Assembly (NCBI GenBank): GCA_050013875.1
Contig: JBEKEK010000002.1
Location: 62,001 to 126,000 of the forward strand
Source of the DNA: Trebonia sp050013875
GTDB taxonomy: Bacteria; Actinomycetota; Actinomycetes; Streptosporangiales; Streptosporangiaceae
Direction: 5' to 3'
Length of the DNA stretch: 64,000 nt
The notes below the pieces were generated by a model, which saw only the letters and a list, made by a program, of their open reading frames with translations, ran no database searches and was not told the origin of the DNA. Both the position numbers and the translations under genes were made by a program. Positions within the stretch are counted from its first letter, which is position 1; every line of letters begins with the position of its first letter. Positions 51,227-58,527 of the stretch are shown here, in pieces.

Positions 51227-51497
51227 AGATCAAGGTCAAGGTCAAGAGCACCCGCAGCCGGAACGGACCGGGGTTGCTGTCAACGCGCCGTATTTGCGCA
51301 TAGTCCGGGGCGACGCCAACGCGGAGGAGATCGCCGCGCTCGTCGCCACCCTCACCGCCGTCGCCGCCACCCGGTCCAGTGCGGCCGGCCGGCCGGAGCG
51401 ACGGGCCGTTACTCCCAACTGGAATTCCCGCGCGCGGCTGCTGCGGACACCCGTGCACCCGGCCGCCGGAGGCTGGCGCCGCTCCGCGCTGCCATGA
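51219..51497 (+). CDS. accE: Acyl-CoA carboxylase epsilon subunit
   Basis: The 92-residue protein has the conserved core YLRIVRGDANAEEIAALVATLTAV, a variable middle and the end SRARLLRTPVHPAAGGWRRSALP, as in actinobacterial AccE/PccE subunits that stimulate the acyl-CoA carboxylase complex. The GTG at 51219 overlaps the NYN gene end by 8 bases. Its last 89 bases overlap the convergent histidine kinase gene on the other strand. Confidence 0.85.
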   Translation: MAEDQGQGQEHPQPERTGVAVNAPYLRIVRGDANAEEIAALVATLTAVAATRSSAAGRPERRAVTPNWNSRARLLRTPVHPAAGGWRRSALP

Positions 51498-52938
51498 TTT
51501 CCTGACCGCTGGTCTGGTGGGGCTCCTGCAGGCCACCCGACCCGACCGCTGGGCTGGTGGGGATGGTGAGGCGCATGAGAGTGCCGCCGCCCTGGGCCGG
51601 TTCTGCGGCTACTTCGCCGCCGTGGCCGCGGGCGATCTCGCGGACGACGGCGAGGCCAAGGCCGGAGCCGGGTGCCGCGCGTGACGAGAGCGCGCGGTAG
51701 AAGCGGTCGAAGACGAACGGCAGGTCGTCGGGGTCTATGCCGGGGCCGTGGTCGCGCACGGTGAGCTCGCCGTCGGTCAGCCGAACCTCGATTGCCCCCT
51801 CGGGCGGGCCGAACTTGGCGGCGTTGTCGAGCAGGTTCCTGACCGCCACCCGGAGCCGGTCGGCGCTGCCGTCGACGGTGCAGGCGGCCAGGTCGGCGTC
51901 GAACTCCGTCTCCGGCCAGTCCCGGCGGGCCGCGTCCAGGGCATCGGCCGTCACCACGTCGAGCCGGACCTGGGACCGGTCCTTCGGCGGCGGCTCTCCC
52001 CTGGCAAGGTCGGTGACGCTGGCGACCAGGCGGCTGAGCTCGGCGGCCTGGCCGGTAATCCGGCCGAGCACCTCCGCGCGCTCGGCGGCCGGCATTTCCG
52101 GGTGCGCCGCGAGCAGGTCGGCGTTGAGGCGCAGGCTGGCCAGCGGCGTGCGCAGTTCGTGGCTGGCGTCGCTGACCAGCCGCCGCTGCGCGTCAAGCGA
52201 CCGCTGCAGGGCGCTCAGCATGGCGTTGAACGACGTGGCCAGCCGGCCAAGCTCGTCCCGGCGCCGTACTTCGACCCGCCGGCCCGGGTCGCCCGTCAGC
52301 GTGACCTCCTCGGCCACGCTCGCGAGCCGGGTCACCGGCGCCAGCCCGGCCCTGGCCACCGCCCAGCCGAGCAGGGTGGCCGTGAGCACGCCGACCACGC
52401 TCAGCAGCGCCAGCGTCGTGCCGACGGCCGCTACCTCCTGGTCGGTCGCGGTCAGCGGGTCGGCCACCTGGATGGCCAGGCCGGGGGCAAGCTGCTCGGT
52501 GAGCACCTCGGCCCTGATGCCGTTGATCCGGGCAACGGAGTAGAACGAGGCTGTGTTTTCCCCCGTCCCCGCCGCCCCCTTCCCCGTCCCCGCCGCCGAC
52601 CCGCGCGCCACCGCCAAGGCGGTGGCGCTCGGCGCGAGCAGCCCCAGGTCGCCCGGTGGCGCCCAGACGGCACCGGTTTCCGTGACGATCTGCGTGTAGG
52701 TGAGGATCCCCACCCCGGCCGAGTGCGCGGGCACCCAGCCGTTGGGGATGTGCCCGTGGTACTTCGCGGCCAGATGCCTGACACTGTCCGCGCGGGCGGC
52801 GACCTGCTGGCGGACCTGGTTCTGCAGGTCCGTGCGGATCGCCAGGAACGCGACAGCGGTGATGGCGAGCGCGACCGCCGCCACCGCGCCGCCCGCGACG
52901 AGGATGAACCGGGCCTTCAGGGTGAGGCGGATCCTCAT
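51409..52938 (-). CDS. Sensor histidine kinase (MprB-like)
   Basis: The 509-residue kinase has an N-terminal helix (FILVAGGAVAAVALAITAVAFLAI), an external domain of about 140 residues, a second helix (VGTTLALLSVVGVLTATLLGWAVA), a HAMP domain, a HisKA box VSDASHELRTPLASLRLNAD and HATPase motifs NLLDNAAKFG, DHGPGIDPDDLP and GSGLGLAVV. The layout resembles MprB, an envelope-stress kinase. The C-terminal tail past the HATPase domain (about 40 residues) is unlike relatives and overlaps accE by 89 bases. Its start overlaps the response regulator stop by 4 bases. Confidence 0.92.
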   Translation of the reverse strand: MRIRLTLKARFILVAGGAVAAVALAITAVAFLAIRTDLQNQVRQQVAARADSVRHLAAKYHGHIPNGWVPAHSAGVGILTYTQIVTETGAVWAPPGDLGLLAPSATALAVARGSAAGTGKGAAGTGENTASFYSVARINGIRAEVLTEQLAPGLAIQVADPLTATDQEVAAVGTTLALLSVVGVLTATLLGWAVARAGLAPVTRLASVAEEVTLTGDPGRRVEVRRRDELGRLATSFNAMLSALQRSLDAQRRLVSDASHELRTPLASLRLNADLLAAHPEMPAAERAEVLGRITGQAAELSRLVASVTDLARGEPPPKDRSQVRLDVVTADALDAARRDWPETEFDADLAACTVDGSADRLRVAVRNLLDNAAKFGPPEGAIEVRLTDGELTVRDHGPGIDPDDLPFVFDRFYRALSSRAAPGSGLGLAVVREIARGHGGEVAAEPAQGGGTLMRLTIPTSPAVGSGGLQEPHQTSGQEIMAARSGASLRRPGARVSAAAARGNSSWE

Positions 52939-53612
52939 TGGCCGGCCCGCAGCACGTACCCGACACCGCGCACGTTGTGCACCAGGCGCTGGCGGCCGTT
53001 CGCCTCGAGCTTGCGGCGCAGGAAGGTCACGAATACCTGCAGCGCGTTGGAGGCGGGGGCCTCACCCCAGCCCCAGACGCGGTCGGTGATGACGTCGTAG
53101 CTGAGTACCTGCTCGGCGTTGCGGACAAGCAGCTCGAGCAGGGAGAACTCGATCTTGGTGAGGCCGAGCTCGGCGTCGCCGCGGCGGGCCGACCGCGCCG
53201 TAAGGTCAAGCGTCAGGTCGGCGTAGCCGAGCACATCGCGGGGCGGCTGGGTGCGCCGGAGCAGCGCGTTGACCCGGGCCAGCAGCTCGCGCAGTGCGAA
53301 CGGCTTGACCAGGTAGTCGTCGGCGCCCGCGTCGAGGCCGGCCACCCGGTCATCGACCGCGTCCCGCGCGGTGAGCACGAGGACCGGCGTGCCGACCCCG
53401 CGGTCGCGCAGCGCCCGGCAGGCGCCAAGCCCGTCGAGCATCGGCATGAGCACGTCGAGGATGATCAGGTCGACCGGCGAGCGGGCGACCGCCTGCAGCG
53501 CGTCCGCCCCGTTGGCGGCCGTCGCCACCTCGTAGCCCGCGTATCCAAGGGCACGGCCTACTGACTCGCGTACATCCTGGTCATCGTCGACGACCAGCAC
53601 CCTCGTCTCCAT
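52935..53612 (-). CDS. OmpR-family response regulator (MprA-like)
   Basis: The 225-residue protein has a receiver domain (RVLVVDDDQDVRESVGRALGYAGYEV, phospho-Asp in LIILDVLMPMLDG, Lys in DDYLVKPFALRELLARV). Its winged-helix domain shows LTKIEFSLLELLVRNAEQVLSYDVITDRVWGWG and RKLEANGRQRLVHNVRGVGYVL. It is coupled to the kinase by a 4-base overlap. Two adjacent perfect 11-bp repeats 22 bases upstream of its start are a likely autoregulatory binding site, and face the divergent phosphosulfolactate operon. Confidence 0.94.
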   Translation of the reverse strand: METRVLVVDDDQDVRESVGRALGYAGYEVATAANGADALQAVARSPVDLIILDVLMPMLDGLGACRALRDRGVGTPVLVLTARDAVDDRVAGLDAGADDYLVKPFALRELLARVNALLRRTQPPRDVLGYADLTLDLTARSARRGDAELGLTKIEFSLLELLVRNAEQVLSYDVITDRVWGWGEAPASNALQVFVTFLRRKLEANGRQRLVHNVRGVGYVLRAGQ

Positions 53613-53634
53613 GGTGAGCGAGTCAACCCGCAGA

Positions 53635-53656
53635 TCTTTAGAGTTTCTTTAGAGTT
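53635..53656. promoter_or_regulatory. Tandem perfect 11-bp repeats (TCTTTAGAGTT x2), likely response-regulator box
   Basis: TCTTTAGAGTT (53635-53645) is repeated exactly and immediately at 53646-53656. Tandem repeats of one helical turn are the classic binding pattern of OmpR-family regulators. A related TTCTTTAACAC lies near 53691. The box is 22 bases upstream of the response regulator start and 58 bases before the first gene of the divergent operon at 53715, so it may control both. Confidence 0.7.
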
Positions 53657-53714
53657 AGCTGAATCTGTTTACATTTTCATCATTCTTTAACACTCGCTCA
53701 CGAGGCTGCCTGGC

Positions 53715-54452
53715 ATGGAACCCAGCATCCTGCAGCCGCCGCCCCTGCCAACCTTCGCCACCCCGGCGACCGCCGCCCAGGACACCGCCCCCGCCCTCTG
53801 GCTCGTCCGGCACGGCGAGTCCACCTGGAACGTCGCGGGCCTGGCGCAGGGGCAGCACGACCAGGCCGAGCTGACCGAGCGCGGCCTGCGCCAGGCGTCG
53901 GACGCCGCCTGGCGGTTCCGCGACCATCCGATCCGCGCGATCTATGCCAGCGACCTGCGCCGCGCCCTGCAGACCGCCGGGGCCTTCGCCGCCGTGGTCG
54001 GGGTGCCGGTCTTCGCCGACGGCCGGCTGCGGGAGCGGTCTCTCGGCGTGCTCGAGGGCATCCCGTCGGCGGCGCTCGGCCCTTCGGTGACCGGCCTGGA
54101 CGGCGGCCGGGTGGTCGATCCGGACGCGCGGCCGGCCGGCGGGGAGTCGGTCCGCCAGATGTACCAGCGAGCCGCCGAGTTCTGCGACGAACTCGCGGCC
54201 ACGGCCGGCGGCTTCCGCGGGCTCGCCGACGCCGGGGATGTGCTGGTCGTCGCGCATGGCGGCACCGTGCGGGTGCTCGCGGCGTACCTGCACAGCGTCC
54301 CGGCCGACCAGATGAGCTGGGAGCCGGTTGAGAACGCCACGGTCGTGCACATCCCCGACTTCCGCGCCCGGCTACGGCGTTCGGCGTCCGCTCACTCCCG
54401 ACTACCGCTCCACCAAACACCGCTCCACCAATCACAAGGAGGCACCCGATGA
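53715..54452 (+). CDS. Histidine phosphatase (phosphoglycerate mutase-like fold)
   Basis: The 245-residue protein has the phospho-His motif LVRHGESTWNVAG, IYASDLRRALQTA, ERSLGVLEGI and VVAHGGTVRVLAAYLHS, the full histidine-phosphatase set. It overlaps the comA-like gene by 4 bases (ATGA), so translation is coupled. By position it may dephosphorylate phosphosulfolactate, replacing the unrelated ComB phosphatase (inference). The last codons hold a 15-bp repeat (54404-54433, PLHQT/PLHQS). No signal peptide is seen. Confidence 0.88.
   Translation: MEPSILQPPPLPTFATPATAAQDTAPALWLVRHGESTWNVAGLAQGQHDQAELTERGLRQASDAAWRFRDHPIRAIYASDLRRALQTAGAFAAVVGVPVFADGRLRERSLGVLEGIPSAALGPSVTGLDGGRVVDPDARPAGGESVRQMYQRAAEFCDELAATAGGFRGLADAGDVLVVAHGGTVRVLAAYLHSVPADQMSWEPVENATVVHIPDFRARLRRSASAHSRLPLHQTPLHQSQGGTR
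54404..54433 (+). repeat. Two 15-bp tandem units at the phosphatase C-terminus
   Basis: ACCGCTCCACCAAAC (54404-54418) is followed by ACCGCTCCACCAATC (54419-54433), in frame at the end of the histidine phosphatase and just before the AGGAGG of the next gene. Confidence 0.8.
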
Positions 54453-55219
54453 TCCAGAACGCGCTGACCCTGCCCGAGCGTACGGCCAAGCCCCGTGAGA
54501 CCGGCCTGACGATGGTGATCGACAACGGCGTTCCGGCCGGCCTGTTCGCCGACCAGATCGCGCTGGGCGCGGAGTACATCGACTACGTCAAGTTCGGCTG
54601 GGGCACCTCGCTGGTCACCAACTGCCTGCGCGAGAAGATCAGCGTGCTCGACTCCCACGGCATCGGCTACTACTTCGGCGGCACCCTGTTCGAGAAGTTC
54701 GTGCTGCAGAACCGGTTCGAGGACTTCCGGCGGCTGTGCGAGGAGTACGCCTGCGCGCACGTCGAGGTGTCCAACGGCACGATCGACATGTCCAACGCCG
54801 AGAAGGCCGGTTACATCCGTAAGCTCGCGGGCGACTTCAACGTCGTGTCCGAGGTCGGCTTCAAGGACTCCGGCCGCTCGGAGATGCAGCCGCCGAGCGA
54901 GTGGATCGCGGCGATCACCGAGGATCTCGACGCCGGCGCCTCGCTGGTGACGCTCGAGGCCAGGGAGAGCGGCAGTTCCGGCATCTGCCGGCCGGACGGC
55001 GAGCTCAGGTACGGCCTGCTCGAGGACGTGCTGTCGGCCGGCATCGCTGTGCAGAAGCTGCTCATCGAGGCACCCACCACCGCGCTGCAGGCCCACCTGA
55101 TCACCAGGATCGGGCCGGACGTGAACCTCGGCAACGTCCCGGCGGCAGGGGTCATCGGGCTGGAGACGCTCCGCCTGGGGCTCCGCTCCGACACGCTGAC
55201 CACCTTCGAGCCGAGGTAA
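54449..55219 (+). CDS. comA: Phosphosulfolactate synthase (ComA family)
   Basis: The 256-residue TIM-barrel enzyme adds sulfite to PEP, giving (2R)-phosphosulfolactate, the first step of the PEP branch of coenzyme M biosynthesis and of sulfolactate formation in Bacillus spores. Family motifs seen are ETGLTMVIDNG, YIDYVKFGWGTS, YYFGGTLFEKFV, HVEVSNGTI, VVSEVGFKD, SLVTLEARESGSSGI and IGPDVNLGNV. A strong AGGAGG precedes the ATG. The operon lacks the other bacterial coenzyme M genes, so the product is probably another sulfonate (inference). Plant HSA32 is a relative with a different role, so activity needs testing. Confidence 0.9.
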   Translation: MIQNALTLPERTAKPRETGLTMVIDNGVPAGLFADQIALGAEYIDYVKFGWGTSLVTNCLREKISVLDSHGIGYYFGGTLFEKFVLQNRFEDFRRLCEEYACAHVEVSNGTIDMSNAEKAGYIRKLAGDFNVVSEVGFKDSGRSEMQPPSEWIAAITEDLDAGASLVTLEARESGSSGICRPDGELRYGLLEDVLSAGIAVQKLLIEAPTTALQAHLITRIGPDVNLGNVPAAGVIGLETLRLGLRSDTLTTFEPR

Positions 55220-55223
55220 CCCG

Positions 55224-55625
55224 ATGCGGACCACTTCCGACGTCTTCCACCTGGCCATCCCCACCCACGACCTGGACACCGCCCAGGACTTCTACGTGAC
55301 CAGGCTTGGCTGCAAACTCGCCCGGCGGTACGCCGACCGGATCACCCTCGACTTCTTCGGCGACCAGGTGGTCTGCCACCTGACCGACGCGCCGCCGGCC
55401 ACGCCGGGGAGCCTCTACCCGCATCACTTCGGGGTGACGTTCCGGGCGGCGGCCGACTTCGAGGCGCTGCACTCGTGCGCGGTCGCCAGGAAGATCCCCT
55501 TCTACCACGAGCTGTCCGTGCGCTTCGAGGGCCTGGTAGAGGAACACCGCACGTTCGTGCTGATCGACCCGACCGGGAACCTCCTCGAGTTCAAGCACTA
55601 CAACGACCCCAGAATGATGTACTGA
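55224..55625 (+). CDS. VOC-family protein (extradiol-dioxygenase-like, COG3565 type)
   Basis: The 133-residue protein has the paired VOC fold with likely metal ligands: His in VFHLAIPTHDLDTAQDFYVTRLG, a YPHHFGVTFRA His pair and Glu in NLLEFKHYNDPRMMY. The segment ITLDFFGDQVVCHL is typical of COG3565 members. It starts 4 bases after the comA-like stop and precedes the AMP-dependent synthetase by 8 bases, so it belongs to the operon. It may act on the sulfolactate-derived intermediate as an isomerase, dioxygenase or lyase; no reaction can be assigned. Confidence 0.85.
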   Translation: MRTTSDVFHLAIPTHDLDTAQDFYVTRLGCKLARRYADRITLDFFGDQVVCHLTDAPPATPGSLYPHHFGVTFRAAADFEALHSCAVARKIPFYHELSVRFEGLVEEHRTFVLIDPTGNLLEFKHYNDPRMMY

Positions 55626-55633
55626 ACGGACGG

Positions 55634-57247
55634 ATGGCTGCCTTGATACGCGAATGGATCGAGCAGGCGGCAGCCTGCCGCGGCGCTGACCTCTACCTGG
55701 CGGACGCGCGCGGGCCGGCCACGCTGAGCTACGCCGGGCTGCTCGGCACCGTCATTGACGTTGAACGACGCCTGGACGCGGCCGGGCTGCCGCCCGGCGC
55801 GCGGATCGTCGTCCGGCTCGGCGAGCCGGTCGAGTACGCGACCGCGCTGGTGGCGATCATCGCCGCCGGGCGGGTCGCCGTCCCGCTGGACCCGGGGGCA
55901 CCGGACACCGACGTGGCGCGGGTGCTCGGCGTGGCCCGCCCCGCCGCCGTTGTTTACCGGGTGGACACTGCCTACCGGGTGGACACTGCCTACCGGGCGG
56001 ACACTGCCTACCGGGCGGACACTGCCTACCGGGCGGACACTGCCTACCGGGCGGACACTGCCTACCGGGTGGAGGCCGGCCCCGGTAGCGCCCAGGCCGG
56101 CCAGCCGGGCGAAGCCACGGGACCGTTCGAGATCGCTGAATTTGACTTCGATGTGATTGACCCCGCCGATCCCGACGCCCTGGTCTCCGCCGCCCCGGCC
56201 GCGGCCGGCGGCGGGATATTCCTCTGCACCAGCGGTACCACCGGAACGCCCAAGGGCATCCTGCTGCGGGAAGAACAGCTCGCGCATGTCGCGTCAAGCG
56301 TGGTCGACTGCCACCGGCTTACCGCCGCCGACCGGGGCTACTGCTCGCTGCCCCTCTTCCACGTCAACGCCGAGGTGGTCGGCGTGCTCGCCACCCTCCG
56401 CGCCGGGGCGCACCTCGCACTCGACCGCAAGTTCAGCAGGCGCGGCTTCTGGCAGCTGATCAGCGACCGCCGGATCACCTGGATCAACGCGGTGCCGGCG
56501 ATCATCTCGATCCTGGCCAGCGAGCCGCCCGCCGTCCGCCCGGCCGCCCTGCGCTTCGTGCGGTCGGCCTCCGCGCCGCTGCCGCTGGCCGCGCTCGAGC
56601 GGTTCGAGTCCGCGCTCGGGGTGCCGGTGGTGGAGACCTACGGGATGACCGAGGCGGCCAGCATGATCACCGCCAACCCGGTGGACGGCCCGCGCAAGCC
56701 GGGGTCGGCCGGCCGGCCGGCCGGCGCCGAGGTCCGGGTCGAACTCGGCGGCGGCGGTTCCGCCCGGCCCGGCGAGATCGGCCGGGTGCAGATCAGGGGC
56801 GCCGGCGTGATCACCAGCTACGACGGCGGCGGGCGGCCCGGTGTAATCGACGGCGACGGCTGGCTCGACACCAGCGACCTCGGCTACCTGGACGCCGACG
56901 GCTACCTGTTCCTCGTCGGGCGCTCGGACGACGTGATCAACCGGGGCGGGGAGAAGATCTACCCCAGGGAGATCGAGGAGATCCTGCTCGCCCAGCCCGG
57001 CGTCCGTTCCGCCGCCGTGGTCGGGGTTGCCGACGAGGTGCTCGGCGAGCGGCCGGTGGCCTACGTCGTGACGGTCGCGGCCGCGGTCGCGGCCGAGGTC
57101 GAGGCGGTGCTGAGCGAGGCCTGCGCGGCACGGCTGCCCCGGCACAAGCAGCCCAGCGAGTTCTGCCTCGTCGCGGAGATGCCGCTCGGGCCGACGGGCA
57201 AGATCTCCCGGCAGAAGCTGAGGGATCTGGTGACGTCGGCCCCGTGA
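55634..57247 (+). CDS. AMP-dependent acyl-CoA synthetase/ligase
   Basis: The 537-residue ANL enzyme activates a carboxylic acid as acyl-AMP, probably transferring it to CoA. Motifs: P-loop IFLCTSGTTGTPKGIL, YGMTEAASM, LDTSDLGYLDADGYLFLVGRSDDVINRGGEKIYPREIE, and the catalytic Lys in LGPTGKISRQKL. A seven-copy YRADTA repeat is inserted before the P-loop (55955-56080). The ATG at 55634 follows the VOC stop by 8 bases. It overlaps the acyltransferase gene by 4 bases. Its position suggests the acid produced by the preceding genes is the substrate (inference). No carrier-protein gene is present. Confidence 0.9.
   Translation: MAALIREWIEQAAACRGADLYLADARGPATLSYAGLLGTVIDVERRLDAAGLPPGARIVVRLGEPVEYATALVAIIAAGRVAVPLDPGAPDTDVARVLGVARPAAVVYRVDTAYRVDTAYRADTAYRADTAYRADTAYRADTAYRVEAGPGSAQAGQPGEATGPFEIAEFDFDVIDPADPDALVSAAPAAAGGGIFLCTSGTTGTPKGILLREEQLAHVASSVVDCHRLTAADRGYCSLPLFHVNAEVVGVLATLRAGAHLALDRKFSRRGFWQLISDRRITWINAVPAIISILASEPPAVRPAALRFVRSASAPLPLAALERFESALGVPVVETYGMTEAASMITANPVDGPRKPGSAGRPAGAEVRVELGGGGSARPGEIGRVQIRGAGVITSYDGGGRPGVIDGDGWLDTSDLGYLDADGYLFLVGRSDDVINRGGEKIYPREIEEILLAQPGVRSAAVVGVADEVLGERPVAYVVTVAAAVAAEVEAVLSEACAARLPRHKQPSEFCLVAEMPLGPTGKISRQKLRDLVTSAP
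55955..56080 (+). repeat. 18-bp minisatellite inside the acyl-CoA synthetase gene
   Basis: Seven in-frame 18-bp units of the form TACCGGGYGGACACTGCC: six intact copies from 55955 to 56062, the first two with GTG and the next four with GCG, then a degenerate seventh (56063-56080). They encode YRVDTA or YRADTA. The insertion lies in the N-terminal domain before the P-loop, and changes in copy number would preserve the frame. Confidence 0.95.
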
Positions 57248-58527
57248 GCGCTGCCCTGTCCGACACCGGGCCACTGGGGGCGCTCCGCGAGGCGGCGCCC
57301 GCCGCGCCCGCTGGGGTGCCGGAACCTGTCCCAGCGGGCGCGCCTGCCCGCTCCCGGCCGCATATCGTCGCGTTCGACCTGATCCGGCTGATCATCATGG
57401 TGTTCGTGGTCGGCGTCCATACGCTGGCCTTCGGTGGCGGGCAGGTCACGCTGGCCCTCGGCGCGGTCACCACCGTCTTCCACACCAGCCGCGAGCTTTT
57501 CCTGCTGCTCACCGCCCTGGTTCTGACGTACAACTACGGGCACCGCAAGCACCTGCACTGGCTGCGGTTCTGGCGGCGGCGGTACTGGCTCGTCCTGCCC
57601 GCCTACGTGACCTGGTCGGCCATCTACTACGCGGCCGACGGCCCGGGCCGCGGCCCCTTCCCGTCCGCGTTCCTGCATGACCTGCTCAACGCGGGTGCCC
57701 GCTACCACCTGTACTTCCTGCTCGTCAGCATGCAGATCTACCTGCTGTTCCCGGTCTTCCGCTGGGTGCTGCGCAAGACCGAGGGCTACCACTGCTGGCT
57801 GCTCGCCGCCGCCGTGGCGTACCAGCTGTGGCTGACGTGCGCACTCCACTATCACCTGGGACGGCCCGCTGCCGGGGCGCTGGCGGAGTGGCTGAACGGC
57901 GCCGGGCAGGGCATCTGGGTCGACAGCTACCTGCTGTACGTGGTCGCTGGTGCGATCGCCGGCTGGCACTTCGAGCAGATCTGCGCATTCACCCGGCGGC
58001 ACCTCGGCACCGTCGGCCGCATCGCGCTGGCGGCCGCCGTCGGCGTGGCCGCGGGCATCGGGACCTACCTGACCGAGATCTACGGCTTCGGGGCAACGCC
58101 CGCCAACGCGAGCGCGGTCTTCCAGCCGATCGTCGCGGGAGAGGCGCTCGCCTTCGGCTGGGCGCTGCTCGGCGCCGGGCTGCTGTGGAGCGACCGGGGC
58201 GCGCCGCACCGGAAGTTCTGCGCCGCGGGCTCGGCCAGTTCCTTCGGGATCTACCTGGCCCACCCGCTGGTGCTCCAGGGGCTGATCGCGGTCACCAGCG
58301 CCGGCTTCCTCGGCGCCAACGGCGGCCTGCTTGGCGCGGTCCGCCGCGCCCCCGATGGGCTTGAGGTCATCGCGTTGCTCGGCGTCGCCGTGCCGGTCAT
58401 CTACGCGGTTGCCTGGCTGATCGCCTCCGCGGCGCGCCGCACGCCGCTGAGCCTGATGCTGACCGGCCGCGGGTATTCTGCCGGGAAGGGGGGGCTGCGG
58501 TGGCGCCGCGCACGAGAGTCACGATGA
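57244..58527 (+). CDS. Membrane acyltransferase (AT3 family)
   Basis: The 427-residue protein has an Ala/Pro-rich cytoplasmic start and about ten membrane helices of the acyltransferase-3 type. The first (AFDLIRLIIMVFVVGVHTLAF) carries the conserved Arg and His; RELFLLLTALVLTYNY and WRRRYWLVLPAYVTWSAIYY follow. AT3 enzymes transfer acyl groups from CoA to glycans or lipids at the outer face. Coupling to the synthetase (4-base overlap) suggests a chain: make acid, activate, transfer (inference). Confidence 0.88.
   Translation: MSAALSDTGPLGALREAAPAAPAGVPEPVPAGAPARSRPHIVAFDLIRLIIMVFVVGVHTLAFGGGQVTLALGAVTTVFHTSRELFLLLTALVLTYNYGHRKHLHWLRFWRRRYWLVLPAYVTWSAIYYAADGPGRGPFPSAFLHDLLNAGARYHLYFLLVSMQIYLLFPVFRWVLRKTEGYHCWLLAAAVAYQLWLTCALHYHLGRPAAGALAEWLNGAGQGIWVDSYLLYVVAGAIAGWHFEQICAFTRRHLGTVGRIALAAAVGVAAGIGTYLTEIYGFGATPANASAVFQPIVAGEALAFGWALLGAGLLWSDRGAPHRKFCAAGSASSFGIYLAHPLVLQGLIAVTSAGFLGANGGLLGAVRRAPDGLEVIALLGVAVPVIYAVAWLIASAARRTPLSLMLTGRGYSAGKGGLRWRRARESR

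Noticed and set aside
55955..56080. Repeat array considered as a CRISPR
   Set aside because: The units are contiguous 18-bp in-frame copies without spacers and lie inside a coding sequence, so this is a minisatellite.
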